Shown in pieces: positions 31,871 to 43,444 of a DNA stretch of 64,000 bases. A program made the position numbers and the translations under genes. This stretch comes from Pachyseris speciosa. Taxonomy: Eukaryota > Cnidaria > Anthozoa > Scleractinia > Pachyseridae. The first letter of the stretch is position 1. The number at the start of each line of letters is the position of its first letter. The notes beneath the pieces were generated by a model. That model saw only the letters and a list, made by a program, of their open reading frames with translations. It did no database searches and was not told where the DNA came from. The stretch lies in contig JAEMWC010000141.1 of NCBI GenBank assembly GCA_016490735.1, positions 452,501 through 516,500 on the forward strand. Direction: 5' to 3'.

Positions 31871-32345
31871 GTACATAGTTTTTAATATATTATTACGATT
31901 ATTATTTGTCATTTTTCTTGCATTTTTAATATTGTATTGCCATTGTATTTTTTCACTTAAGATGGTCAAATAAAGCGCATTATTATTATATTATTTTATA
32001 TTATGTTTCTTTGCCACTGGCCTACCAGGGGCTCCTGGTAGGCCCTTCCCGATTGTGCCAGTAAAACTGGCATTTTATGCTCCAAGCACTGCTCGTTTTT
32101 TGTCTAAAAAGTGCTCAAATTATGCTCATTCTTCAAAATTATGCTCCTTTGGTTTAAAAAAATGCTTTGTTTTATTTTGAAGAAAAAATACAAAATAAGG
32201 CATCACGTGTGCTTTAAGATTACTGAGCAAAGTGAAATACATCTTTCTGTTTCTTTTTACCAACCTCGTTTATGTTTCTCAAATGTGCATGGTGTTATAT
32301 AACACAACGTTGGCTCATTGTTATCTTGTCCTTTGAAGAATACTC

Positions 32346-32381
<36 letters not shown>

Positions 32382-32517
32382 CTTTATTACAGTATTTCCA
32401 CTGGAAGGTGGCTCTTCATCTGTAAAATTCATATAATACTAAAAAAATTACAGTAGTATTAATAATATTTATAAAAAGCTATAGATATGTATAATGAAAA
32501 TGATATATGAAATAAAT
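31871..32517. repeat. Repeat-like AT-rich DNA with hairpin and (ATA)n
   Basis: A perfect short hairpin, GCCTACCAGGGGCTCCTGGTAGGC (arms GCCTACCAGG / CCTGGTAGGC, about 32021-32044), sits in DNA with repeated 'AATTATGCTC' words. An (ATA)n tract is at 32343-32380. No gene. Confidence 0.5.
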
Positions 32518-32617
32518 CATATGTGAACTGCGGAAATGAAATCAAATGAAGAATGATCCTCGCAGTTGTGAACATAATTTATACAATTGCGAAAAGAAGC
32601 CTGAAAAAAAAAAATCA

Positions 32618-32665
32618 GGACTTGAACGGGGTTTGAACCCGTAACCTCGCGATTACCGGTGCGAT

Positions 32666-32691
<26 letters not shown>
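32618..32691 (-). repeat. tRNA-Thr-like SINE head, copy 1
   Basis: Minus strand GGCTTCATAGCTCAGTTGG...CACCGGTAATCG...GGGTTCAAACCCC: good A and B boxes and GGT in the anticodon position, but C instead of T at position 33 and a poor acceptor stem. It is embedded in flanks repeated at 32860 and 33110, so it is a SINE rather than a tRNA gene. Confidence 0.7.
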
Positions 32692-32706
<15 letters not shown>

Positions 32707-32781
32707 AGGGCAATTGTGGGTTCATATGTTCCCGTGAAAGAAATGAGTGTGAATGATATATGAAATAAATCATATATGAAC

Positions 32782-32826
32782 TGCACCGGTAATCGCGAGG
32801 TTACGTGTTCAAACCCCGTTCAAGTC
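32782..32826 (+). repeat. Partial tRNA-Thr-like SINE
   Basis: Only the anticodon and T arms remain (CACCGGTAATCGCGAGG...), followed by the SINE body with CAGGCTTCTTTTCGCAATTG. Confidence 0.65.
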
Positions 32827-32990
32827 CTGAATTTTTTTCAGGCTTCTTTTCGCAATTGTATAAATTGTGTTCACAACTGCGAGGATCATTCTTCATTTGA
32901 TTCGGCATTTCCGCAGTTCATATATGATTTATTTCATATATCATTCACACTCATTTCTTTCACGGGAACATATGAACCCACAATTGACCT

Positions 32991-33005
<15 letters not shown>

Positions 33006-33031
<26 letters not shown>

Positions 33032-33079
33032 ATCGCACCGGTAATCGCGAGGTTACGGGTTCAAACCCCATTCAAGTCC
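33006..33079 (+). repeat. tRNA-Thr-like SINE head, copy 2
   Basis: Same sequence as 32618-32691 in the opposite orientation, with the same 3' body (about 33080-33150). The cluster forms an inverted arrangement. Confidence 0.7.
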
Positions 33080-33220
33080 TGAATTGTTTTCAGGCTTCTT
33101 TTCGCAATTGTATAAATTGCGTTCACAACTGCGAGGATCATTCTTCATTTGATATGTATAATATTAGGGACGCTACAACAAGGGTGCATGGCTGGTGTAC
33201 GACGATCTGACTGACGTCAT

Positions 33221-33623
33221 CATGAGAGGGAAAAAGAAAGAAATTGTCTGTTTCTTTGTAGTGTATGTCCATAGACCCCTATAAACGTATATCCCTTGAA
33301 AATTGCTTTACAGCTCAGCCATTTATAACTTACAATAATTATAACACTTGTAAAACAAATATTATAAAAAAGAAGATGAAAAAAAAAAAAAAAAAAGGGG
33401 TCGATAGCGGGAATCGAACCCGGGAACATCTGCATCAGAAGCGGTTAAGATTTTTTTTCTAGGCCACGGTCATGTACCATACCAAATGAAGTAAAATAGT
33501 TTACTTATTCCAAAATGACCATTATCAGTTAGCGCTTGCGCAGAAACGCCGGAAGTGAGCTTTGTGGCTGAAACTCGACGAAGAATGAAAAAAACAAAAA
33601 AAGAACCGTCGACATTTTAAGAC
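33221..33623 (-). mobile_element. Element X, copy 3, first part
   Basis: Contains the tRNA-like segment (33411-33470, minus), an A18-type run, the CGCTTGCGCAGAAACGCCGG block (33532-33551) and the start of the GC-hairpin end, as in copies 1 and 2. It is interrupted at 33628 by gypsy element 2 and resumes at 38256. Confidence 0.65.
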
Positions 33624-33628
33624 CCGGG

Positions 33629-33784
33629 TGTTGTGGACCGGGCTAGTCTGACACAAAGACGGATTCCACCGGATTAAACCAGACAGTGTGATAATTTAAT
33701 CCACCATTGTACCTCGTGCTCTCTCGTTACAATAGTCAGGCGTTCTTGCCCTAACGAGGGGATCTGGGTTCTAAAGACACTACA
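33629..33784 (-). repeat. 3' LTR of gypsy element 2
   Basis: 156 bp, TGTTGTGGACC...GACACTACA on the plus strand. Differs from the other LTR at about four sites (for example CACCGGATT/CACCGAATT, GTGTGAT/GTGTTAT). Confidence 0.92.
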
Positions 33785-33967
33785 TCCCTCCCCTTTTAGA
33801 TAACAAATGGTAGCACTATAAGCTTAACGCTAGAACATTAATAAAACGTCAAAAACAGTCCTATCTACGAAAAACAGGATCTATGAGAGTTCAAATACAT
33901 CTCTTAATGTCAACAATGATAGTGTCTCGATTTTCTCTCGCATTACGGACGAGAGTGTCTCTGAGAG

Positions 33968-36900
33968 TTAAGTATAGTAGTCCTCAAGATAACTCGGTGC
34001 CGCTCTAGGCCTCCTTGATCTCCTGGGTGAAACTTCGGGTAAAGGAGCAATTGGAAGAGTTGGAACTCTGGGCTCAATAGCACTTGGAACTGTGGGTTCA
34101 ACAGCATTTGGTTCCTGCACTGGAGTTAGCCGTTGGGCGGGTTCCGCCTGCTTCTGTGTTTCTGACACTGTTTCTTCCTGTGCACTTGGTGTGTCGCTGT
34201 TCTGTAGGAGTTTCTTAACATGTGAGGTGTTGCGTGAGTACTGGACTCCTTCTCGTGATTGTACAACCAAGCTGTTACCGTGTTTGCTCAGGACTGTGTA
34301 GGGGTTCGGGTTGAACCGAGTTGAGAGCTTGTCCCTTTTCTCCTGCTGCACCAGAACCTGATCACCCGGAAGTACTTCTGAGTATGTTGCACCTCTCCTT
34401 GTGTCTGCATATGTTTTGCTCTTGCTCTTCTGTTCGCTGTCTCTGTCACGCACTCCTTGTTCTACATGTACATCACTCAGCTCTGGGAGCTTGGTACGCA
34501 TTCTGCGACCAAAGAGCAATTCAGCTGGGCTTACCCCTGTCGTTGGGTGTGGTAGACTTCGGTAGGCGGCGAGGTATGTGATCAGTTCTCCCTTCCAATT
34601 CTTGTTCTCAGCATGAGCAATCTGGAGCCGCTTTAGCAGTGAGCTGTTTTGACGCTCCACTTCGCCGTTTGCCTGAGGCCATTTAGCTGTAACTTTGTGG
34701 TGTTTGATTCCCTGCCGCTGCATGTATGCTGCAAATTCTGTCGCTATGAACTGTGGTCCATTGTCTGATTTCAGAGTCTCTGGTAGGCAGTGTCTTGCAA
34801 ACATTTCTTCTAGACTTGAGATAATCTTGGAAGTGACTGTGGATCTTAGAATGTCAACCTCGTACTAACGGCTATAAGAGTCGACTACAACCAGAACGGA
34901 CTCGCCAGTTGGTAACGGTCCTAGGAGATCGACAGCCAAATCTCTCCTTGGTCCGGTTGGTAGTGCTGTTGTTCTGACAGGTTCTGGGGGACTGGGGCGA
35001 CTGACCAATTGACAACCATAACAGGTTTTGCAGTATTTCTCGGAATCTTTTTCCATTCCAGGCCACCATACTCTGCTGCGTAGCTTCTGTTTAGTTCCAA
35101 CGATGCCCAAATGGCCTTCGTGAGCGAGGGATAGCATTCTCGGTCTAAGTTTCTTCGGGATGACGATTCTTGTCCCCCTGAGTATCAACTGTCCAATCGT
35201 GCACAACTCACCACTGCATGGAAGGTATTGTTTGTAGACCAACTGATCCCTTGGCTTTCCATTGATACACTTTCTGATTGCTGCGAGTTCATCATCTTCA
35301 GCAGATGCTTCTTCTACCTCACGAGTCGTCATTGCACCGGGTGTTGCGGATACTGCTACAAATCGTACATACTCCTCCGCCTGCGATGAGCGTTTGCTTC
35401 CATTCTCTTCACTGTTCACCAACCTTGATAGTGAGTCAGCGATGTTCTTTGGTCCTGTTGGTACCTCACTTTAAACTTGTATGGCTGCATCCTTAGGACC
35501 CATCTTTCGATGCGTGCGCATGGTCTTGATTTTGGGCCGTAAATTACCTCTAGTGGCTTGTGGTCAGTTACAAGTTCAAATGGCGTCCCGTAAATGTAAG
35601 GGTGAAACTTCTCACAGGCCCATACGAGTGCGAGCGCCTCCTCCTCCGTCTGCGAATATCTCCGCTCTGTTTCGGTCAGACTACGGCTTGCGTAGCTGAT
35701 AATTCTTGGACCACCTTTGTGTATCTGTGTCAGAATGGCCCCAAGCCCCACTGGGCTGGCATCAGCAACTACTTACGTTGGGGAGTCTTTGTCGAAATAC
35801 CGCAAAGTTTCTGCGCTAGAGAGGCGTTTCTTCAACTCTTCGAATGCCTCCTTCTGCTCTTTGCCAAACACAAACTGTGTCCCCGCTTTTGTCAGACGCC
35901 TCAGTGGTTCAGAGATCGTTGCTAGGTCGGGAATGAACCGCCCACAATAGTTTACTAGTCCCAGGAAGCTGGGTGTCTCTGATGCATTCTGAGGTTCCCT
36001 TGCATTTCTGACAGCCGCAACCTTCTCTGCTGCGCAGCTGATTCCATTTCCTGAGAGTACCATTCCTACGAACGTTAGCTCGTCCATGCTGAATTGGCAC
36101 TTTGCCGCATTGAGGGTCAGCCCACGCTCCCCGAGCCTCTTGATTACGCTCTCCAAGCGTGCATCGTGTTCCTCCTGGTTCTTCCCGTGTACGATAATGT
36201 CATCCGAGATGTTCTCCTGTCCATCTATGCCAGCAAGTGCTGTCTGGATCTCGTACTGGTATTGTTCTGAGGCTGAGTTAACCCCGAACAACAGTTTCTT
36301 GTACCTAAACAATCCACAATGTGTCACAAATGTCGTGATTTCCCTCGAATCAGGTGTCAATTCCAGTTGGTGGTATCCCCACTTTAAGTCGAGTTTACTG
36401 AACACCTTACTGCCATTCAAGCTCTGCATTATCTCGTCAACCGTGGGGATTGGGTGCCTCTCTCTTAGTATGGCCTGGTTTGCCCTGCGCATGTCTATGC
36501 AAAGACGGATGTCTCCTCCTGACTTAGGGACAACAGCTACTGGATTGACCCATGGGGTGGGCCCTTGAGCTGGCTCTATGTCGAGATCAACCAGTTCCTG
36601 AATCTTCTCCTCCACCTTGGATCTAAGACTGAAAGGAGTTCTCCGTATTGGCTGGGCCACTGGCTTTACGTTTGGATCGATGTGGAGCTTGACCGCTCGG
36701 CCTTCCAGCTTTCCAATGCCATTGAAGACGTTTGGGTATTTTTCCTGCAGAATCTCACCAATATTCTTTGGATTTGCATGAACTGCAGCCACTTCTATCC
36801 CAATCTTCAGTACTCCGAGATTTATTGCGGTTTCTTTTCCTAGCAGGGGATCTCCTTCTCCGTTGATTACGCAGAATTCTGCATTAACAGAGTTCGTTCC

Positions 36901-38034
36901 CGCGATGACATCACAACAGAATGTTCCTATGACATCCACTGGAGTCTGAGAAGCGTACGGGTAGAGTTTCTTATCCGAGCGAGCTGATTTACACTTCACT
37001 TTATTCTTCTTTAGCCACTCCCACGTTTGTTTGTCGATGATGTTGGTGCTTGCTCCAGAATCCACAATCATGTTCAGCTTACAACCTCCGACAGTGACTT
37101 CAATCTTCTCTCGCTTCTCATTGCCGACTGCAAATGCATATATAGGGTCATCTTCATTATCTTGGTATTCCACCATGTTTGCAGCGCCCCTCTTGGGATC
37201 CCTGTGTTGTTTGATCCTTGTTTGTCTTACGCCACCTTTCTGCTTTGTCTTGCATCGCTCTTGGAAGTGTCCTTCCATTCCACATTTACGGCAGAATTGT
37301 CCTCTTGCTGGACAGGTCAGGTCTTTGCCAAAGTGTCCGGGTCTACCACATCGATAACAGGTCGTCTCTGAATCGTTTTTGGGACCACGTGACTGATTCT
37401 TCTTACCAGAGCCTCTTCTTGTTTCCTTTATGCGGTTTACAACAGCTGGATTTTCTCCTCTTCCGTCCAGGCTCATTGCACTAAGTTGGGTGTCAACTTT
37501 CTCGCAGTTTTCAGCTATTTCAAGTGATCTTGCTAAGGTTAGGCCATGACCTTCTTCCAGCAGTTTTCTCTTGATGTACGTGTTAGTGCATTTGCAGAGT
37601 ATTTCATCACGAATCTGGTTGTCTGTGTCTTCTCCGTAGTTGCAATCTTTCACTGCACGTCTGAGCCTAGTGGCAAACTGTCGAATTGTCTCCCCGGGGG
37701 CTTGTGTGAGCTGTCTGAAGCAGTGCCTGGCGTACATCGTGTCGACCTTTGGTACGAAGTATGCGTTCAGCGCGTCTATCGCTTTCTTGTAGTCCTTCGC
37801 GTCTCCTGTGTTTGGGAGGGTGGAGAAGATATCTTGAACATCTGTTCCCGCGAGGTGTAACAATAATGCACGTCTTCTTTGTCTGTTGTTTGCGTTTTCC
37901 TCATTTAAGATCAGGCCTTTTCCATCTGCAAATAGCTCGAACGCAGTAAGCCATCGCTTCCATCTTAAACCGAGCGTGTTTTGGTCGCCGTAGCAGTCGA
38001 ATGTTTTGATGTGGTTTCTCTCGTGATCATCCAT
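33968..38034 (-). pseudogene. gag-pol of gypsy element 2: two stops and one frameshift
   Basis: The first frame (38034-35773, 753 codons) has gag, two CCHC knuckles (226-241, 248-261), protease DSGAS (325-329) and RT with 'LDLKWGYHQ' and catalytic SDD ('NISDDIIV', 609-612; Tyr replaced by Ser). An in-frame TAA at 35775 separates RNase H (to about 35420, 'TDHKPLEVIY'). A one-base shift near 35450 leads to integrase (35422-34865) with the HHCC finger (H..H, 'CKTCYGC') and first Asp ('VDLLG'). An in-frame TAG at about 34865 separates the rest (34804-33968), with 'SDNGPQF' and 'GEVERQN' completing D,D,E. Single, continuous gag-pol frame, Mag/K02A2.6-like layout. Only three lesions, so decay is recent. 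Confidence 0.9.
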
Positions 38035-38094
38035 GATTTTCGCGAAAGTTCCGTTGTTTCTTCTTCTTTGAAGTGTAATTTACCTCGTCGCCAA

Positions 38095-38250
38095 TGTTGT
38101 GGACCGGGCTAGTCTGACACAAAGACGGATTCCACCGAATTAAACCAGACAGTGTTATAATTTAATCCACCATTGTACCTGGTGCTCTCTCGTTACAATA
38201 GTCAGGCGTTCTTGCCCTAACGAGGGGATCTGGGTTCTAAAGACACTACG
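38095..38250 (-). repeat. 5' LTR of gypsy element 2
   Basis: Carries promoter and transcription start in the intact family. Immediately followed on the minus strand by the tRNA-Ser primer-binding site. Confidence 0.92.
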
Positions 38251-38255
38251 CCGGG

Positions 38256-38290
38256 CGACCCGCAAGACACGGGAAGCCCGAGTATAATAA
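38256..38290 (-). mobile_element. Element X, copy 3, GC-hairpin end
   Basis: CGACCCGCAAGACACGGGAAGCCCGAGTA completes the hairpin end broken at 33628. Confidence 0.65.
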
Positions 38291-39880
38291 ACTCAACTCA
38301 AATGTTGGTTTTTCGGGAGAGGGAAAAACCGGAGTACCCGGAGAAAAATCTCTCGGACCAACAAACTAACAAAAACAAAAATTAGAATTTTTGTTCAGTT
38401 AGCACAGCCCTTATGTGTTGCCGGTATAATGCAGTAGGGTTGCGCTCCTATAAGCTCTTAATTTTATTGGCGGGGATAGTGTTGCAGCTCTATTGTTTAG
38501 GGCTAGGGTCCATAGTTTCTGTTGTTTGTTGTTTTGTTCGCCTGAACAGTCGCAAGCCGTTTCACGTGAGCTTACGAGAGATGCTAAAATAAGAGTTACA
38601 GAGAAAGGTTATGCATCAATGTAAACAATAAGCTTAACTGTGAATTGACACTTTTATTCGAGTTTATTGAACATAACTTTTTACTGACCGGACAATAGTC
38701 ATGAACAGTCAAAAGTCTTTCAACCATTTGCATTTGAAGAAGCAAAGTAGACGCGACACGTTACATTCACCTAGCAGTGTTTTACAACGTCATAGTTTCC
38801 CATCGAAAAGGAAAGGCAAAAAATTCTCCGTTAAAAGACACAATTGGAAGAAGAAAACTTAAAAACTTAACTCAGGTTTGTTTTTATGGAAGAAGAAGAA
38901 GAAAAGCTTAACCAATGTAATTTAAACAATTTTCAGGTACATTTCTTCCCTGTACAGTCAAAAAAATAATATCTTTAGATAGCATTTGTATGGTTGCGAC
39001 GCACTTCTTCAGTGGGTTCTAGAACACTAGCCGCATTTTTTTAAACTAGAAGGAAAACGATATTTGAGGAGAATTATTCATGTTTCTTCCGCTTTGCGTC
39101 GCCAGAAGTGTCGCGAGAGGCATAAAATAGGACGCGAGTAAGAATTCTTCTAAGGTACGTCGACTGGCGAGTTTGAGAACCGACTGTTTCCACAAGATTT
39201 CCGGTTGTCACTCGCTTAGGACCGGGTTAGACGCCGTACTTCACATGAGCCGAATTTAATTACAGTTTAGGTGACCCTATTTAGGACAAAGGACGACATC
39301 GTATATCCACACTCTCTTCTTTCACACAAGTGTTTTATTGGCAATTGAGATCGCACATAAAGGCCCATTGACGCGAACACCGATCATAACAGAATTATAG
39401 TACAAAGCAATAATTTTGCGTTGAATCTGAAGTGGGAACTTGAATTAAATGCGTTAATATTAAGAAAAGCACGAGAAAAAAATCTGGGACCACGAAATTC
39501 ATTTAACACCGATTTCGGATTGCTAAGTAGTCTACGACACGCCCTGTCTTGGATACTTCTTCACGACTGGCCAGACGTGAATAACGCCCGAAGATAACCT
39601 TTGGGTCAAACGCCGATCTTCACATGAGCCGAACCAAATGCATAATCATGTTAACGTACAAGCCAGCCTCGTTCTCGACTGGGTTTGAGGTTTATTTTCG
39701 CGATATTTTTATTTAGTTATAAGCTAGTTAAAGTTCGGCTGAATTAAATTTGGGTCGTATGGGGACGTGCCGCTGGAAAGTGTATGGTTTTTGGCCCCTC
39801 TGCCCTAAACCGGGTATATAATTTCAAGCGAGTCTGTCCTAAAAAGGTTCTGGATCCGCCCTAGACAGGGTATAAGCAAG
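38291..39880. other. Unannotated stretch with MITE-like ends
   Basis: No gene. Two blocks, 39222-39256 and 39598-39635, share 'CGCCG(T/A)..TTCACATGAGCCGAA' with the GGCCCGGTTCAAACG foldback family and may be ends of one decayed MITE. Confidence 0.4.
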
Positions 39881-40026
39881 AAAACGTAAAGCTTGTGGGA
39901 TGTGGCTGGAGTGACAAGGATACTTCACAAATTAATGTGATCAAGTAAGCTGAAGCCACTTTAAGGGCACTAAGGCCACAAGGTAGCGGGCATTACCCCT
40001 TAAATCTACCAAAGCAAAGATTAAGC

Positions 40027-40185
40027 CCGAGCATTTGTCGGCCTTGTTAGGCCTCATCAGCATGGCATAGCTAATGCTCAGGATCAAGTACCCACATATC
40101 AATAAAACAAGCAAGAAAACGTAAGCTTGTGGGATGTGACTGGAGTGATGTTGATGAGGCCTAACAAGGCAAAAAACAGCTGTAC
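40027..40185. repeat. Inverted pair of degenerate hammerhead-like motifs
   Basis: On the minus strand (40060-40027) CTGATGAGGCCTAACAAGGC is followed by CGACAAATGC, where GAAA is expected. On the plus strand at 40150-40185 TTGATGAGGCCTAACAAGGC is followed by AAAAAACAGC. Both keep the GGCC-TAACAA-GGCC helix II of Penelope-type hammerheads but have core changes. Flanking GTAAGCTTGTGGGATGTG blocks (39887, 40118) are a direct repeat. Probably a decayed pLTR. Confidence 0.45.
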
Positions 40186-40231
40186 CGCGGACCAAAGTAC
40201 TGTGGGCTCCCATGGTTACGAAATGTTGGCT

Positions 40232-40886
40232 TACTGATTTCCGAAGCGGGCAAAGATCATATGCGCCCGCGGCCAACGTCAGTTGGCGCGGTATATGCAA
40301 GTAAACTTTGCGTAAAACGTACCAGAAAGAGATAAGATCGGAGGATGTAGAAGGATATGGAAGAAGAAAACGTTCATAAATCAGAAGGATTTCATTTCGA
40401 CAGTCTTTATCGTACAAAGTAAACATATTTTGGAATCAACAAGGTGAGACTTTGTCGTGTACGATCAAACAGAATTCCTCTACGCCCTGTGAATGTACCA
40501 CTCAAAATTATAGGGTTTAGTATGGAAACGCCTACCCTGCGAGCAGAGGCCCTTCGATTTTCCTAGATAAGTCAGGAAGTCCGTTCCTCTTCCCGACTTA
40601 TCTAGAAAGATCGAAGGGCCTCTGCTCGCAGGGTAGGAAACGCTAAGGGGCACCAATATGGCGGCCGGAAACGAGTGAAAAACGTCTGGAACTTACTTTG
40701 GATATCTCAAAGACTTTCTTCGCTCTGTTGAGCTTGCAAACATTCACATTGACAGTTCTCTTGTCATATTGGCTTTTAAAACCTCAAAAACACACGGTGA
40801 ATCGATGTTTTCATGTACGTGATATGCTTCTGGGCAGACATCTTTTTGTCACGCTGGCCGCGGGCGCATATGATCTTTGCCCGCTT
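40232..40886. mobile_element. Foldback element with GAAGCGGGCAAAGATCATAT ends
   Basis: GAAGCGGGCAAAGATCATATGCGCCCGCGGCC at the left is mirrored at 40850-40886 (about 37-bp arms). The interior includes a stretch related to element X (40725-40820, 'TTGCAAACATTCACATTGACAG') and a nested hAT-type MITE. No transposase. Confidence 0.55.
40532..40635. mobile_element. hAT-type foldback MITE, TSD GGAAACGC
   Basis: 104 bp, almost entirely palindromic (TACCCTGCGAGCAGAGG... and complement). The 8-bp duplication GGAAACGC at 40524-40531 and 40636-40643 fits hAT transposition. Confidence 0.85.
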
Positions 40887-41164
40887 CTTTGTCTGATGTC
40901 CTTAACAATCGAACCAGCCATGTACTACAAGATCTGTCCAGCAATAACTCTGTTATGGGGTCAGATAAATGTCCTTATGGGCACCAAAAATGTCTTTCGA
41001 GACACAAAACGTGTTATTTCAAGGGCCAAAGAAGCCGATTGTTTTCCGGCCGGAGTTGTGAATATTTGTTATTTGCTATCTCAATTTCTGGACTTCATCT
41101 ATTGAATGATTGACGATTTTATTTTTTTACTTGCGTGACGTGCGCGTGACTGAAAACCAAGAAT

Positions 41165-41565
41165 TTATTGTTTAAGGTGGGACTTAAGGTGAATTGGAGT
41201 GAAATTTTAAGGAGTTTAAAGAAGGGATTAAAATCTACAAAAATGTTTTGAAACACCACCAGACAAATGACACCCCATAAGGGCACTGAATGTTGCTGGG
41301 GAACTGGTTTGGTGTCCATCTACTAATTTTCCACTGAAAAAATTCCAATTTTAAACCTTCATTTAATCTTCAATATTCCCTATTTCCCTAAATTTAACAA
41401 ATCCTTTGAGAAAAATTATATCTTCCCAAATATGCCCAAAAATCACCAAAAAATTCACAAAATATTCCACAATACAGCTTCGTGAGATGGGCATAGGGAT
41501 TTTGGATTGCTTGAAACGCGAACGAGATATATTAACGTCAAATCTATGTTAAGCGACGCAAAAAG
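41165..41565 (+). repeat. Dispersed repeat Z, copy 1
   Basis: About 390 bp highly similar to 61020-61412 (AAGGTGGGACTTAAGGTGAA ... CGAACGAGATAT). Lacks the tRNA-like head seen in the other copy. Confidence 0.8.
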
Positions 41566-41720
41566 TCCCGTCTTGAGTAAGGCCAGTAATAATAATATAT
41601 TAATGAGTAACCTCATGATTTTTCTCGTACAATTTGGAATAAACGAACACGTACAAAATTTTCAAAGATCACAAATTGAACTCACCCACATTTTGTTGGC
41701 CTTTGAAAATTCTACACCTA

Positions 41721-41840
41721 GACTGCGAATAGCCTCTAATTTCGGCGATGGATTGTGGAACTGGAGAAATACACGCGCGCGCTAAATTGCGACGAGACGT
41801 GACGCGAGGGGGTCAGCGCCGAAAATTAGAGACTACAGAC
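41721..41840 (+). repeat. MITE S copy 3
   Basis: GACTGCGAATAGCCTCTAAT ... AAAATTAGAGACTACAGAC with GCGCGC interior. Not inside an X copy, so S moves independently. Confidence 0.65.
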
Positions 41841-42450
41841 AAAGCCAGGGAGTTTGAATTAAGCGCGTACATTCCAAAAGACCTGTCAACAGTACACAAG
41901 CCGCTGTCAACACTCATGATAACAACGACTCGGTACAGATTACCGGCTTGTCTCAACTAATTATAACCACTTTGACAAGAAGTTTTTTAGTTTCATCCAA
42001 GACCATGTGATGATTTGTTTTTGTTTTTTGGCTTCTATTTAGTTATTTCCTTAATTTTCCAGTGCCGCATTATATTTTGGTGTCGATTATTTGGTTTTGG
42101 TTTATTGTTGTAGTGTGTCGGGAAGTTTTTGGCGTTACGCAATCATGTTATGTAAGAAGGTTGTTTTTAAGTGTTGATTTATGTAAGTGCTATGTAAGGA
42201 ATCGTCAGTTTTGACAGTATGATTGTAGGTTAGGTGTTAATTGCACAAATAATTTGCATAAACGTATAAATGTAAGCTACAAAACGTGGTTAGTGGTAGT
42301 TGGAAGGACAAAAGGTTTGAGAAGCAAGGGAAAATTCAAAGTTAGTACCGCAAGGAGGAAGGCGAAGTCGCATAAGTCACTGTCAATAGTCATTGGCAGG
42401 AACCAGCCGTGTTTTTCCCGGACAAAAACCCTTTTTGTCGGCGGCGGTTA
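41841..42450. other. Intergenic, nothing recognised
   Basis: AT-rich, no convincing frame. Confidence 0.4.
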
Positions 42451-42576
42451 GCGCAGAGAAGTTGAAGACAAGTGCAGAGAAGTTGAAGACAAGTGCAGAG
42501 AAGTTGAAAACAAGTGCAGAGAAGTTGAACACAAGTGCAGAGAAGTTGAACACGAGTGCAGAGAAGTTAAAGACGA
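42451..42576 (+). repeat. 21-bp minisatellite, coding-phase (SAEKLKT)n
   Basis: Six tandem 21-bp units (AGTGCAGAGAAGTTGAAGACA with few changes). A frame at 42393-42695 translates them as SAEK-L-K/N-T repeats flanked by charged residues. The unit length keeps phase, but there is no other sign of a gene. Likely a minisatellite; an exon of an unknown protein is possible. Confidence 0.8.
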
Positions 42577-43440
42577 GTGAAGGAGTCAAGCAAGACGGGA
42601 GCAAAGAGAGAGAAAGGAAGGCGCCAGAGGAGAAGAAGGAAAAGGTTTGTTTGTGCGTACCGTTGATGGTTCGGTTTGTTGGTGCGAACGGTTAAAGGTG
42701 CGGTTTGTTTGTTCATTGGATTTTTCAAGACCAAAGAAAGAACTGAACTGTTTTAATTAATTGTAAATAACTGTTGATAGTTTTGTTGTAGGATTTAGTT
42801 TCGTTATTGATAGAGGTTTAGTAAGTTACTCGGTTTAAAGTAATTTAGTAAAAATTAGTTTAGGAATTAATTAGTTTACGACTAACTAGTAGTCGTAGTA
42901 CTTAGGCCATAATTGTAAGTACAGAGTCAAGAGTTATTTACTTCTTAGTATTAATATTGTGTGTTTACTTTTTCTCAAATCAATTAAATATTAGTTGTTT
43001 TAAATTCATGGTGGTGTGTTGTGGGACTGTGGGAAGGGGTTTGTATGTTACGCTTTGTTTTTTCCTCCTTTTGTGGTGTGTGCCAAGGGAAACCGCTGGA
43101 CTCACTTCACAGACCACTAACTCTTGTATCTCTGAGCGATCACGGCCATAATTTATGGATCTCGCTTCGGGTTTCTTTTCCGGCGACGACACCAGTCTAA
43201 TTAGAAGGGGAACGCGCCATGCGTTTAAACCGGCGAAGGCTCACTGGCAGACTTCAAACAACTTTGTGGCCAGGTTTGTGCACTAAGATTTTCTTGGCCC
43301 GTTTAGTGATCTTGGAGAGTTTCCTTAGAAACACTTCGATTGAAATCCCCGTAAACATGAGAGAATAAACAAATTACATGGCAACGTGTGATAATGACAT
43401 GAAATAATGATGAATGAATGCACATGCACCTTCCTCGTTC
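42577..43440. other. Intergenic, nothing recognised
   Basis: TTAGT/TAGTA-rich DNA. No family or frame recognised. Confidence 0.4.
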
Positions 43441-43444
43441 TTAA

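Larger units (their letters stand above)
33624..38255 (-). mobile_element. Ty3/gypsy LTR retrotransposon 2 with TSD CCGGG
   Basis: 156-bp LTRs at 33629-33784 and 38095-38250 (TG...CA; the last base of the right copy is G). The 5-bp duplication CCGGG is at 33624-33628 and 38251-38255. The primer-binding site TGGCGACGAGG (about 38093-38083) matches the 3' end of a tRNA-Ser (GCT type), one base after the 5' LTR. The polypurine tract AAAAGGGGAGGGA abuts the 3' LTR (33785-33797). The LTRs differ at only a few positions, so the insertion is young. Confidence 0.93.

Noticed and set aside
39941..40426. 161-codon minus-strand frame
   Set aside because: Runs across the direct repeats, hammerhead relics and the foldback end; a chance frame in repeats.
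40698..41105. 135-codon plus-strand frame
   Set aside because: The first third is element X-related repeat, the rest crosses a foldback arm; no domain.
42393..42604. Minus-strand (FNFSALV)n protein
   Set aside because: Antisense translation of the 21-bp minisatellite.
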